Under the pieces are notes generated by a model, which worked only from the letters and a program-made list of their open reading frames with translations, had not been told where the DNA came from and searched no databases. From positions 10,461-15,941 of the forward strand of contig DADN01000269.1 in assembly GCA_002509665.1 (NCBI GenBank): 5,481 nucleotides of DNA. Direction: 5' to 3'. Made by a program: the position numbers and the translations under genes. Source of the stretch: Methanobacterium sp. UBA8 (GTDB taxonomy: Archaea > Methanobacteriota > Methanobacteria > Methanobacteriales > Methanobacteriaceae). Shown piece by piece: positions 1 through 4,627 of the stretch; position 1 is the first letter of the stretch, and the number at the start of each line of letters is the position of its first letter.

Positions 1-27
1 ACTCATATTAAACTCTATATTGGCCAT
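1..27 (-). CDS. DUF2769-type cysteine-rich protein, N-terminal fragment (cut by window edge)
   Basis: Only the first nine codons lie inside the window; they read MANIEFNMS. This nearly copies the start of the complete neighbour at 242-535 (MVNIEFNNE), so I read it as a paralogue of the same cysteine-rich family. A strong ribosome binding site, GGAGGG on the minus strand (35-40), sits 7 bases before the ATG, and the leader also resembles that of the neighbour (GGGTTGA against GAGTTGA). The gene lies downstream of the neighbour in the same direction, 214 bases after its stop. A TATA-like TTAAATAC on the minus strand (91-98) could give it its own promoter. The cysteines that define the family are outside the window, so the assignment rests on the N-terminus, leader and position only. 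Confidence 0.6.
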
Positions 28-241
28 AGCTCAACCCTCCATTTTTTGTGTAATATTAACGTGATTACAGATAAAATCATGAATAAAAACGTATTTAAGA
101 TTAAATGGAGTTGAATTTTATGGAATGGCTGTTTTGCTAATTTAAGTTAAATGTATTTCAATTCTATTTATTAAGAACTATCAAACTAAATTATTTTGGA
201 TTACTCTAATTTAATGGAAATTTTAAGACATTATAGGCTAA

Positions 242-535
242 TTATTTAGCTTTACCGTTTTGACAGAAATATCCTGCAGGTTCTCCTTCATCTAATTTAT
301 ATTCTTTCCATACCTCACATTGGGGACACTGACAGGCTCCATCTGGATTAAAGTCATCACATTCAGTTTTTCCAGATACGCAGTACATTCCAGGTACATC
401 TTCTGGACTTGGATCACCGCTCATTCTCTGTAATTTATCCAGTTTTTCGTATGCACATTTACTTACAGCCTGTACTGAACAGCATGGGCACTGGCACTTT
501 TCTATATTCTCATTATTAAATTCGATATTAACCAT
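242..535 (-). CDS. DUF2769-type cysteine-rich protein, likely metal-binding, function unknown
   Basis: A 97-residue soluble protein with eleven cysteines (14, 16, 18, 19, 27, 52, 59, 68, 70, 73, 91) and no signal peptide or membrane segment. It is built of two similar halves. CQCPCC at 14-19 matches CQCPQC at 68-73, giving C-x-C-x-x-C in both, and GMYCVSGK at 49-56 matches GYFCQNGK at 88-95. Each half therefore offers a three-plus-one cysteine set suited to zinc or an iron-sulfur cluster; metal binding is inference. The pattern fits the DUF2769 family as I remember it, small proteins common in methanogenic archaea and of unknown role. The ATG is supported by GGGAG on the minus strand (544-548), 8 bases upstream. 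The first codons of a paralogue follow downstream (1-27). Family recognition is from memory of the motif, not from a search. Confidence 0.85.
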   Translation of the reverse strand: MVNIEFNNENIEKCQCPCCSVQAVSKCAYEKLDKLQRMSGDPSPEDVPGMYCVSGKTECDDFNPDGACQCPQCEVWKEYKLDEGEPAGYFCQNGKAK

Positions 536-561
536 ATTTTCAACTCCCTATTTACAGTATA

Positions 562-588
562 TTATATAAGATGTTCATACGTAATAAA
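562..588 (-). promoter_or_regulatory. Possible archaeal promoter(s) for the DUF2769-type gene
   Basis: Two TATA-like stretches lie upstream on the minus strand. TTATATAA (562-569) is the better match to an archaeal TATA box but would place transcription start near 540, which removes the ribosome binding site at 544-548. TTTATTAC (581-588) is a weaker match but would start near 559 and leave a leader of about 24 bases that keeps the site. I cannot choose between them from sequence alone. Confidence 0.3.
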
Positions 589-676
589 TTTCAAGTATTA
601 ACACATATTCTTAATTAAAAAAAATATCATATGTAAAATATTTTAAATGGTCCTGAAAGATTAAATAATGTATTAA

Positions 677-692
677 TACTTAAGTTTAAGTA
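677..692. promoter_or_regulatory. Perfect 7-bp inverted repeat, possible operator upstream of the acetyltransferase
   Basis: TACTTAA (677-683) and TTAAGTA (686-692) form a perfect palindrome with a 2-base centre. It sits directly upstream of the candidate TATA box (701-708) of the gene at 757, where an archaeal activator or repressor could bind. The arms are AT-rich, so chance cannot be excluded. Confidence 0.3.
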
Positions 693-700
693 CTAAAAGA

Positions 701-708
701 TTATAATA
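701..708 (+). promoter_or_regulatory. Candidate TATA box of the acetyltransferase gene
   Basis: TTATAATA lies about 50 bases before the ATG at 757. Using the usual archaeal spacing of about 25 bases, transcription would begin near 730, leaving a short leader that contains the AAGGAG ribosome binding site (745-750). The surroundings are so AT-rich that other boxes are possible, for example around 733-740. Confidence 0.35.
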
Positions 709-756
709 TTCTCACTTGGATTCATTTAAATCTAAATATATTAAAAGGAGTACAAA

Positions 757-1368
757 ATGAAGTTTTTAGAGCTTGATGTTAATAAACATGACTTGAATAA
801 AGTTTCTGAATTAATTTATGAGACAGAATTAACAATATTTAAACAATTACTTGGAAAAAATGAAAGTGAAGCTGTCCAGAATATTAAAAAGCTTATAAAG
901 TCTGGTAATAACTCATTTGGACATGAACATATCCACGTGGTAGTTGATGATGATGAAAATATGTTGGGTATTATTGTTTCATTTTGCGGTAGAGAAACGA
1001 GTTTATGGAATGATTTTAAAGAATATTCTAAAGTATTGAGGTTTTATAACTTTTTAAAATATGCAGTAAAAGGAACATTAATAAGTGAACTGCTTACAGC
1101 CAGTGTGGGTAAAAATGATTACTATTTAAGTAATATTGCAGTTGATCCACAATTTAGAGGTCAGGGAATTGGAACTTACATCTTAGAGAGTGCATTTAAG
1201 GCTGCAGAGAAGAAAGGATGCAAACGGGTTCTCCTTGATGTTACTTTAAATAATGAAGGCGCTAGAAGATTATACGAAAGGTTTGGATTTAAAGTTTATG
1301 GTAAAAAGGATCCTAAATTGATCTTTAAGGGTAAAGGGACTTTAAATATGGAGCATTTTGTTGATTAA
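757..1368 (+). CDS. GNAT-family N-acetyltransferase
   Basis: A 203-residue cytoplasmic protein with a C-terminal GNAT fold, which moves the acetyl group of acetyl-CoA to an amine on a small molecule or protein. Motif A runs from about residue 124 (YLSNIAVDP) into the pyrophosphate-binding loop R134-G-Q-G-I-G139. Motif B is N166-E-G-A-R-R-L-Y173-E-R-F-G-F178, and Tyr173 occupies the position of the usual general acid. The first 120 residues are a less conserved extension with a hydrophobic stretch near 95-114 and probably shape the substrate pocket; the length is slightly above a minimal GNAT of about 150 residues. The ATG has AAGGAG (745-750) 6 bases upstream. It is a single-gene unit, divergent from the DUF2769-type gene and followed by a T-tract. 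The substrate cannot be read from the sequence. Confidence 0.88.
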   Translation: MKFLELDVNKHDLNKVSELIYETELTIFKQLLGKNESEAVQNIKKLIKSGNNSFGHEHIHVVVDDDENMLGIIVSFCGRETSLWNDFKEYSKVLRFYNFLKYAVKGTLISELLTASVGKNDYYLSNIAVDPQFRGQGIGTYILESAFKAAEKKGCKRVLLDVTLNNEGARRLYERFGFKVYGKKDPKLIFKGKGTLNMEHFVD

Positions 1369-1376
1369 GGCTTAAT

Positions 1377-1387
1377 TTATTTTTTTT
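1377..1387 (+). terminator. Oligo-T terminator after the acetyltransferase gene
   Basis: A run of eight T (1380-1387) within a T-rich stretch begins 11 bases after the stop codon. There is no GC-rich stem before it. This is the form of intrinsic terminator typical of archaeal genes. Confidence 0.5.
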
Positions 1388-1439
1388 AATGTTTGAAATC
1401 TTCTTTATTTGTAAAAATAAAGGGCAGTATATTTTGGGG

Positions 1440-1463
1440 TGCAAACGATGCAATCCTTTGCAA
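1440..1463. repeat. Three TGCAA copies spaced about one helical turn
   Basis: TGCAA occurs at 1440-1444, 1449-1453 and 1459-1463, 9 and 10 bases apart, so all face the same side of the helix. The last copy is part of the palindrome TTGCAA, which recurs at 1533-1538 inside the padR promoter. The cluster lies about 60-80 bases upstream of the padR TATA box and could be a protein binding site. It is short and may be chance. Confidence 0.25.
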
Positions 1464-1518
1464 TTTAATTTTTAATACATTTTTTTAGTTAAGTAGTAAT
1501 TATCTTCATGTCCCTAAA

Positions 1519-1527
1519 CTATAAATA
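1519..1527 (+). promoter_or_regulatory. TATA box of the padR operon
   Basis: CTATAAATA is the clearest TATA box in the window. The usual spacing of about 25 bases puts the transcription start near 1548-1551, giving a leader of about 20 bases to the ATG at 1570. No Shine-Dalgarno sequence is present between them, so translation would begin on a near-leaderless mRNA. If the start falls at 1552, the GTG there could serve as a true leaderless start. Confidence 0.55.
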
Positions 1528-1570
1528 GTACCTTGCAATATACAGTACCTTGTGAAATACAGTGGTACTA
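1526..1570. promoter_or_regulatory. Probable operator for PadR: AGTACC direct and inverted repeats over promoter and start codon
   Basis: AGTACCTTG occurs at 1527-1535 and again at 1544-1552, a 17-base period; the surrounding 17-base units match at 14 positions. A third copy is inverted: GGTACTA at 1564-1570 is the exact reverse complement of TAGTACC at 1526-1532. The first copy abuts the TATA box, the second covers the expected transcription start, and the third touches the ATG. A protein bound here would block transcription, and PadR proteins commonly repress their own operons, so PadR is the natural candidate. The motif differs from the ATGT/ACAT operators known for some bacterial PadR proteins. 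Confidence 0.5.
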
Positions 1571-1905
1571 TGAATGCTCAATTTAAAAAAGGGGTACTGG
1601 AACTTTGTGTGTTGGTGCTTCTTGACAGAAAGGACTGTTATGGTTACGAAATGGTCGATGAAATATCTAAAAATATTTCAATTTCGGAAGGCACTATCTA
1701 TCCTCTTTTAAGACGGCTAAAAAAGGAAGGCTTGGTAAGTTCTTACTTAAAAGAGTCTCAGGATGGCCCTCCTCGAAAATATTACCAGATTACAGAACAG
1801 GGAAAAGAAAAAAAAGAAAATTTAGTTGTAGAATGGAATGAATTTTCTGCAGCTGTCAATGATTTACTGATTTTAAAAACGGAGAATGGGTGGTTAAATG
1901 AATAA
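1570..1905 (+). CDS. PadR-family transcriptional repressor (short form)
   Basis: A 111-residue winged-helix DNA-binding protein, typical of the short PadR subfamily. From the ATG at 1570 the parts are: an N-terminal helix opening [14 protein letters not shown] (5-18), the conserved YGYE (24-27), the recognition region [18 protein letters not shown] (39-56), the wing [11 protein letters not shown] (65-75), and a short C-terminal helix (about 80-102) for dimer formation. A GTG at 1552 would add six residues, but family members usually start just before this FKKGVLEL block, so I prefer the ATG; neither has a ribosome binding site. PadR proteins are dimers that repress exporters or stress genes and often themselves. 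It is first in an operon, and its last codons overlap the HAAS-domain gene by 8 bases (1898-1905). Confidence 0.92.
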   Translation: MNAQFKKGVLELCVLVLLDRKDCYGYEMVDEISKNISISEGTIYPLLRRLKKEGLVSSYLKESQDGPPRKYYQITEQGKEKKENLVVEWNEFSAAVNDLLILKTENGWLNE

Positions 1906-2500
1906 GGAGGAATATCTCAAAAAGCTAGATAAACTATTGAAAAAATTACCAGAAGAAGACAGAGAAGACTTAATTCTGGACTATGAGGAACACTTTGGAA
2001 TAGGTTTGGAAAACGGCAGGACTGAAGAAGAAATTTCAGAAGCATTGGGGGATCCTGAAAATGTCGCCAAACAAATTAAAGCAGATTACATGGTCAAAAA
2101 AGCTGAAGATAAGCCATCTCCAGGTAGTATAATCGAAGCAGTACTGGCAGTGGCAGGACTCGGTCTTTTTAATTTGATATTTGTGGCAGGACCTTCTCTG
2201 CTGCTTGCAGTGGTTATTATCAGTTTAGTTGTGGCAGGATTTGCAGTGATTATTATTGGAATTTTAACTATGTTATCACCGTTATTACAAATATTTTTCC
2301 CGAAATATATTCATCTGCCTGTACAGGGAGGAATACTGGGTACTTTAATAATGATAGTGGGCGGTATTGGCGTAACTATAATGGGTACATTTTTTGTAAT
2401 AGTTATGGCATATGCAGCCAACAAGTTCTATAAGGTAGTAATTAAACTTTTAAAATCAAATATAGACGATATAAAAGAACGGACTGAGGTATTTAAATAA
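1898..2500 (+). CDS. HAAS-domain (DUF1700-like) membrane protein, putative partner of PadR
   Basis: A 200-residue integral membrane protein. Residues 1-65 form the charged helical HAAS domain, recognisable from [31 protein letters not shown] (17-33) and [18 protein letters not shown] (43-60). Residues about 78-175 hold three or four hydrophobic segments (about 78-97, 99-124 and 144-174), followed by a short charged tail (183-200) likely in the cytoplasm. HAAS domains are typically encoded next to PadR genes and are thought to pass a membrane or envelope signal to the regulator; that role here is inference. The start overlaps the padR stop (ATGAATAA), with a weak GGGTGG (1888-1893) before it, so translation is probably coupled. 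A transport role cannot be excluded, but no transporter motif is visible. Confidence 0.85.
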   Translation: MNKEEYLKKLDKLLKKLPEEDREDLILDYEEHFGIGLENGRTEEEISEALGDPENVAKQIKADYMVKKAEDKPSPGSIIEAVLAVAGLGLFNLIFVAGPSLLLAVVIISLVVAGFAVIIIGILTMLSPLLQIFFPKYIHLPVQGGILGTLIMIVGGIGVTIMGTFFVIVMAYAANKFYKVVIKLLKSNIDDIKERTEVFK

Positions 2501-2514
2501 ATTGGAGGATTTCT

Positions 2515-2814
2515 ATGGATAAATTTATTTGGGGAATACTTGCAGGTACAAAAGGAGCAACAAACCGCGCTAGAATTATAGATGAGCTGAAAAACAGACC
2601 ATACAATGTTAATCAGCTCGCTGAAAAACTTGAACTGGATTATAAAACTGTAAAGCACCATATTAGGGTTTTAGAAAGCAATAATATGGTTACATCAACT
2701 GGAAAGAAATATGGGACTTTATATTTCCTTTCAGATAAAATGGAACAAAATTACGATAGTTTTCAGGAGATATGGGAAGAATTCAGAAAATCTAATGAAG
2801 TTTGTGCCATGTAA
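2515..2814 (+). CDS. Small winged helix-turn-helix regulator (ArsR-like archaeal type)
   Basis: A 99-residue DNA-binding protein. After a short lead (1-17) comes [23 protein letters not shown] (17-39), the first helices of the fold, then the recognition helix in [19 protein letters not shown] (41-59) and a beta wing (60-73, [10 protein letters not shown]). A C-terminal helix (75-93) may mediate dimers. The form is common in methanogens, and there are no ArsR metal-binding cysteines; the single Cys97 is near the end. The ATG has a strong GGAGGA (2504-2509), 5 bases upstream. It follows the HAAS-domain gene by 14 bases and should share the padR transcript. A second regulator in a PadR-HAAS operon suggests either a layered switch or that it also answers to the membrane protein. 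Its target is not shown by the sequence. Confidence 0.85.
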   Translation: MDKFIWGILAGTKGATNRARIIDELKNRPYNVNQLAEKLELDYKTVKHHIRVLESNNMVTSTGKKYGTLYFLSDKMEQNYDSFQEIWEEFRKSNEVCAM

Positions 2815-2815
2815 G

Positions 2816-2836
2816 ATCATGCAGTCTGATCATGAT
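2816..2836 (+). terminator. Small hairpin just after the regulatory operon
   Basis: ATCATG (2816-2821) pairs with CATGAT (2831-2836) around a 9-base loop, starting one base after the stop codon of the winged-helix gene. It could mark the 3' end of the mRNA, but no T-run follows directly; the nearest clear one is T6 at 3002-3007. The function as a terminator is therefore weakly supported. Confidence 0.25.
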
Positions 2837-3263
2837 ATGACTAAGAAATTAAATTTTAAATGATATTTAAAGAGTAATTATTCCCTTTAACTCCATTTGC
2901 TGCTTTTAGATTATTATATTGTCTATTTAAATATTATTTTCACTATTAAATGCTAATTTTCTAAAATTAAACTTGAACTACTTAAATACATGTTTAAATA
3001 CTTTTTTAGGTTTTTAAGTAACTTTCATTCCAACTTTACTGCTTAAAATAATGCTTGAAGTGAATATAATACACATAACTCTAAATTTGTTTTATTGCGA
3101 GTCAAATTTTTGTCCATGGTAATTTGCCAGGTTTTGACATGAAATAACCGATTTATTTTTCTATTTTTTTTAACATATCCTGCTAAATTCTGAGATTTGG
3201 GTGTAATCTGGATGGAATTTTGGGGCAAATTAGTGGAAAAGAAGACTTAATGGGGAGTTAATA
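2837..3263. other. AT-rich intergenic stretch with no supported gene
   Basis: I find no convincing coding region on either strand. A 61-codon minus-strand frame (3043-3228) opens with TTG, lacks a ribosome binding site and resembles nothing I recognise. TATA-like TTTAAATA occurs at 2926-2933 and 2993-3000, and T-runs at 3002-3007 and 3164-3171 could end transcripts of the regulatory operon. It could be a decayed gene, a long leader of the exporter operon or an unrecognised RNA; nothing in the sequence decides. Confidence 0.5.
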
Positions 3264-3377
3264 TTGGAAAAAGTATTTTTAAGTGTTCTAATAAGTATAT
3301 TATTAGGCAGTGTTTTACTAAACAAAATTTTAAGCTTTAATTGTACCGTAAAAATTAAAATCATTAGTTCACAGTAA
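3264..3377 (+). CDS. Possible small single-span membrane peptide (37 residues)
   Basis: A TTG-started frame of 37 codons that begins MEKVFLSVLISILLGSVL, with a continuous hydrophobic segment at about residues 4-23 and a basic tail containing one cysteine (27). It is preceded by GGGGAG (3252-3257) with 6 bases of spacing, which is a good archaeal ribosome binding site, better than that of several larger genes here. Against it: TTG is a less common start, T-rich DNA readily encodes hydrophobic residues, and an 11-bp inverted repeat covers its second half and stop codon. If real, it could be a small membrane partner of the exporter encoded downstream. I do not recognise a family. Confidence 0.25.
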   Translation: MEKVFLSVLISILLGSVLLNKILSFNCTVKIKIISSQ

Positions 3378-3383
3378 AACACT
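3309..3383. repeat. Perfect 11-bp inverted repeat upstream of the exporter operon
   Basis: AGTGTTTTACT (3309-3319) is the exact reverse complement of AGTAAAACACT (3373-3383), with 53 bases between. Inside, TTTAATT (3336-3342) can pair with AATTAAA (3353-3359), so RNA could fold into a long two-part hairpin. A third related stretch, AGTGT (3399-3403), can pair with ACACT of the right arm (3379-3383) instead, giving two mutually exclusive folds just before the SD-like GAGGTGA at 3407. It may be an operator, a leader RNA structure or chance. Confidence 0.4.
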
Positions 3384-3426
3384 TTGTCAATTTTAAACAG
3401 TGTAACGAGGTGAGAGGATCTCAATC

Positions 3427-3566
3427 CCTCAAAACCTATGGTTTTGGGGCTTTTGAAAATCGTAGATTTTCAATGCGCCGAACATGAAATGTTTGAGCGC
3501 CACAAAAACATAGTTTTTGCGAACTTTGATTGAGAATTTCTGAACCCCAAAATAGAAATTTTGAGG
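3427..3566. repeat. Tandem array of about five small hairpins in the exporter leader
   Basis: Five short stem-loops with 3-4-base loops follow one another. (1) 3427-3436 with 3440-3449, core CAAAACC-TAT-GGTTTTG. (2) 3453-3461 with 3465-3473, TTGAAAATC-GTA-GATTTTCAA, perfect. (3) 3479-3485 with 3489-3495, CGAACAT-GAA-ATGTTTG, one G-T pair. (4) 3503-3509 with 3513-3519, CAAAAAC-ATA-GTTTTTG, perfect. (5) 3545-3553 with 3558-3566, CCCCAAAAT-AGAA-ATTTTGAGG, one mismatch. Centres of 1-4 are 24-25 bases apart. Most right arms run into a GC-rich tag (GGGGC, TGCGCC, AGCGCC, TGCGAA, AGGCGAA). The arms differ in sequence but share the A-rich/T-rich plan, so pairing, not sequence, seems to be kept. It looks like a repetitive element; as RNA it would form a chain of hairpins before the permease start. 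Confidence 0.75.
3563..3566 (+). promoter_or_regulatory. Ribosome binding site of the permease, inside the last hairpin
   Basis: GAGG lies 8 bases before the ATG at 3575 and supports that start over a TTG at 3530. The same four bases form the right-hand foot of hairpin 5 (paired with 3545-3548), so folding of the leader could hide it from the ribosome and opening would expose it. Confidence 0.5.
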
Positions 3567-3574
3567 CGAAAAAA

Positions 3575-4627
3575 ATGGATCTTTATAAATTAGCGTTTAA
3601 TAACATTCGCAGAAAAAAGCTTAGGAGTGCATTAACAGCTCTAGGGATAATTATTGGGGCTGCAACAATTGTGGTGCTTTTAGGGATAACTGCAGGAGCA
3701 ACTTCAGCAGTCCAGGAGCAGACAGATCAATATATGTATGATGTAGTAATAGCCCCTGCATCAAGTAGTGGAACTTATTTAATGGATTCTCAAACGGTTT
3801 CGAAGGTAGAGAAAATGTCTAACCTCTATGGTTTGAGGGAAGTAACCATCTTTTCGGAAAATATCAATGGAACTAGAGTAAATTTCGAAGGGGTAAATGA
3901 TTGGAGACAGGTTAAACTAATAAATGGGACGCAGGGAGTGGTAATTAACAAAGCTACTGCAGATAAATTTGGCCTGGGTATTGGAGATAAAATAAAAGCC
4001 AAAGATCAGCAGCTAACCATCACTGGAATATCTAAAGAAGAACAGGCAGTTTATGTCTACTTAAACCAGGATATAGCGCAAAAAGTCACTGGTAATAAAG
4101 TAAGCGCTATCTACGCTAGATCACATGCAAGCCCAAATGCAACTGTTGATGAAATAGAAAATCAGGTAGATGGTGTTTCCGTTTTAACTAAATCTGAAAA
4201 AGTTGCTGAAATTCAGAAGCAAACAAGCCAGGCACTTCTATTTATAGGAATTATCGCATGTATAGCTCTGGTTGTAGGTATTATTAGTGTAATAAATACC
4301 ATGATGATGAGTGTCATGGAAAGAACAAGAGAATTAGGAGTTTTAAAAGCAATCGGATTTACAAACTGGGAACTTAAAGGAAGTATACTCTTTGAATCTG
4401 GCCTCTTAGGATTCTTAGGGGCAATTTTAGGAGTCATTCTTGGTATTATAGGTATCGTAGTATTTGCAAATATGCTTGACTTTACAGATTATATACCTCA
4501 AATGATGCCTGTGTGGTTAATTGGAGGAGTAATTATAGGATCTACTCTTTTATGTATCCTGGCAGGTTTATATCCAGCAATGCGTGCTTCAAAATTAAAT
4601 GTTGTGGAGGCTCTTAGACATGAATAA
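3575..4627 (+). CDS. MacB/FtsX-type ABC transporter permease
   Basis: A 350-residue integral membrane subunit of a type VII (MacB-like) ABC transporter; such systems use cytoplasmic ATP hydrolysis to push or extract substrates through mechanical motion. From the ATG at 3575 the order is: an amphipathic N-terminal helix with [20 protein letters not shown] (9-28), TM1 (about 20-40), an extracellular domain (about 41-215) containing the family-like [19 protein letters not shown] (122-140), TM2 (220-244), the coupling motif [14 protein letters not shown] (248-261), TM3 (276-298), TM4 (313-333) and the tail [10 protein letters not shown] (333-342). The usual Pro of the final VEAL motif is Val343. 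A frame extending to TTG at 3530 reads through hairpin DNA and is not family-like. The ATPase gene overlaps its stop by 8 bases. The exported substrate is unknown; no adaptor protein is nearby. Confidence 0.92.
   Translation: MDLYKLAFNNIRRKKLRSALTALGIIIGAATIVVLLGITAGATSAVQEQTDQYMYDVVIAPASSSGTYLMDSQTVSKVEKMSNLYGLREVTIFSENINGTRVNFEGVNDWRQVKLINGTQGVVINKATADKFGLGIGDKIKAKDQQLTITGISKEEQAVYVYLNQDIAQKVTGNKVSAIYARSHASPNATVDEIENQVDGVSVLTKSEKVAEIQKQTSQALLFIGIIACIALVVGIISVINTMMMSVMERTRELGVLKAIGFTNWELKGSILFESGLLGFLGAILGVILGIIGIVVFANMLDFTDYIPQMMPVWLIGGVIIGSTLLCILAGLYPAMRASKLNVVEALRHE

Noticed and set aside
120..140. A 6-codon frame (MEWLFC) after GGAGTTGA on the plus strand
   Set aside because: Too short to support as a gene; mentioned only because its leader resembles that of the DUF2769-type genes.
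1552..1569. GTG start for PadR, six codons earlier
   Set aside because: The added residues lie within the operator repeats and before the usual PadR N-terminus; it stays possible only as a leaderless start.
2428..2661. A 77-codon minus-strand frame across the HAAS/winged-helix junction
   Set aside because: It is antisense to two well-supported genes and their ribosome binding site.
3043..3228. A 61-codon minus-strand frame
   Set aside because: TTG start without ribosome binding site, no recognised motif, and AT-rich composition that yields such frames by chance.
3230..3424. A 64-codon minus-strand frame
   Set aside because: It is antisense to the small peptide frame and inverted repeat, has no family resemblance and no clear ribosome binding site.
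3438..3533. A 31-codon ATG frame running through hairpins 1-4 (MVLGLLKIVDF...)
   Set aside because: Its codons are fixed by the palindromes, the nearest ribosome binding site ends 24 bases before the ATG, and the product resembles no family. It is most likely a by-product of the repeat array.
3427..3566. CRISPR array
   Set aside because: Units are palindromes of differing sequence with 24-25-base spacing and no constant repeat alternating with unique spacers; no cas genes are present.
3530..3574. A 15-codon N-terminal extension of the permease from TTG
   Set aside because: It reads through hairpin DNA, lacks a ribosome binding site, and MacB-type permeases start close to the [15 protein letters not shown] block at 3575.
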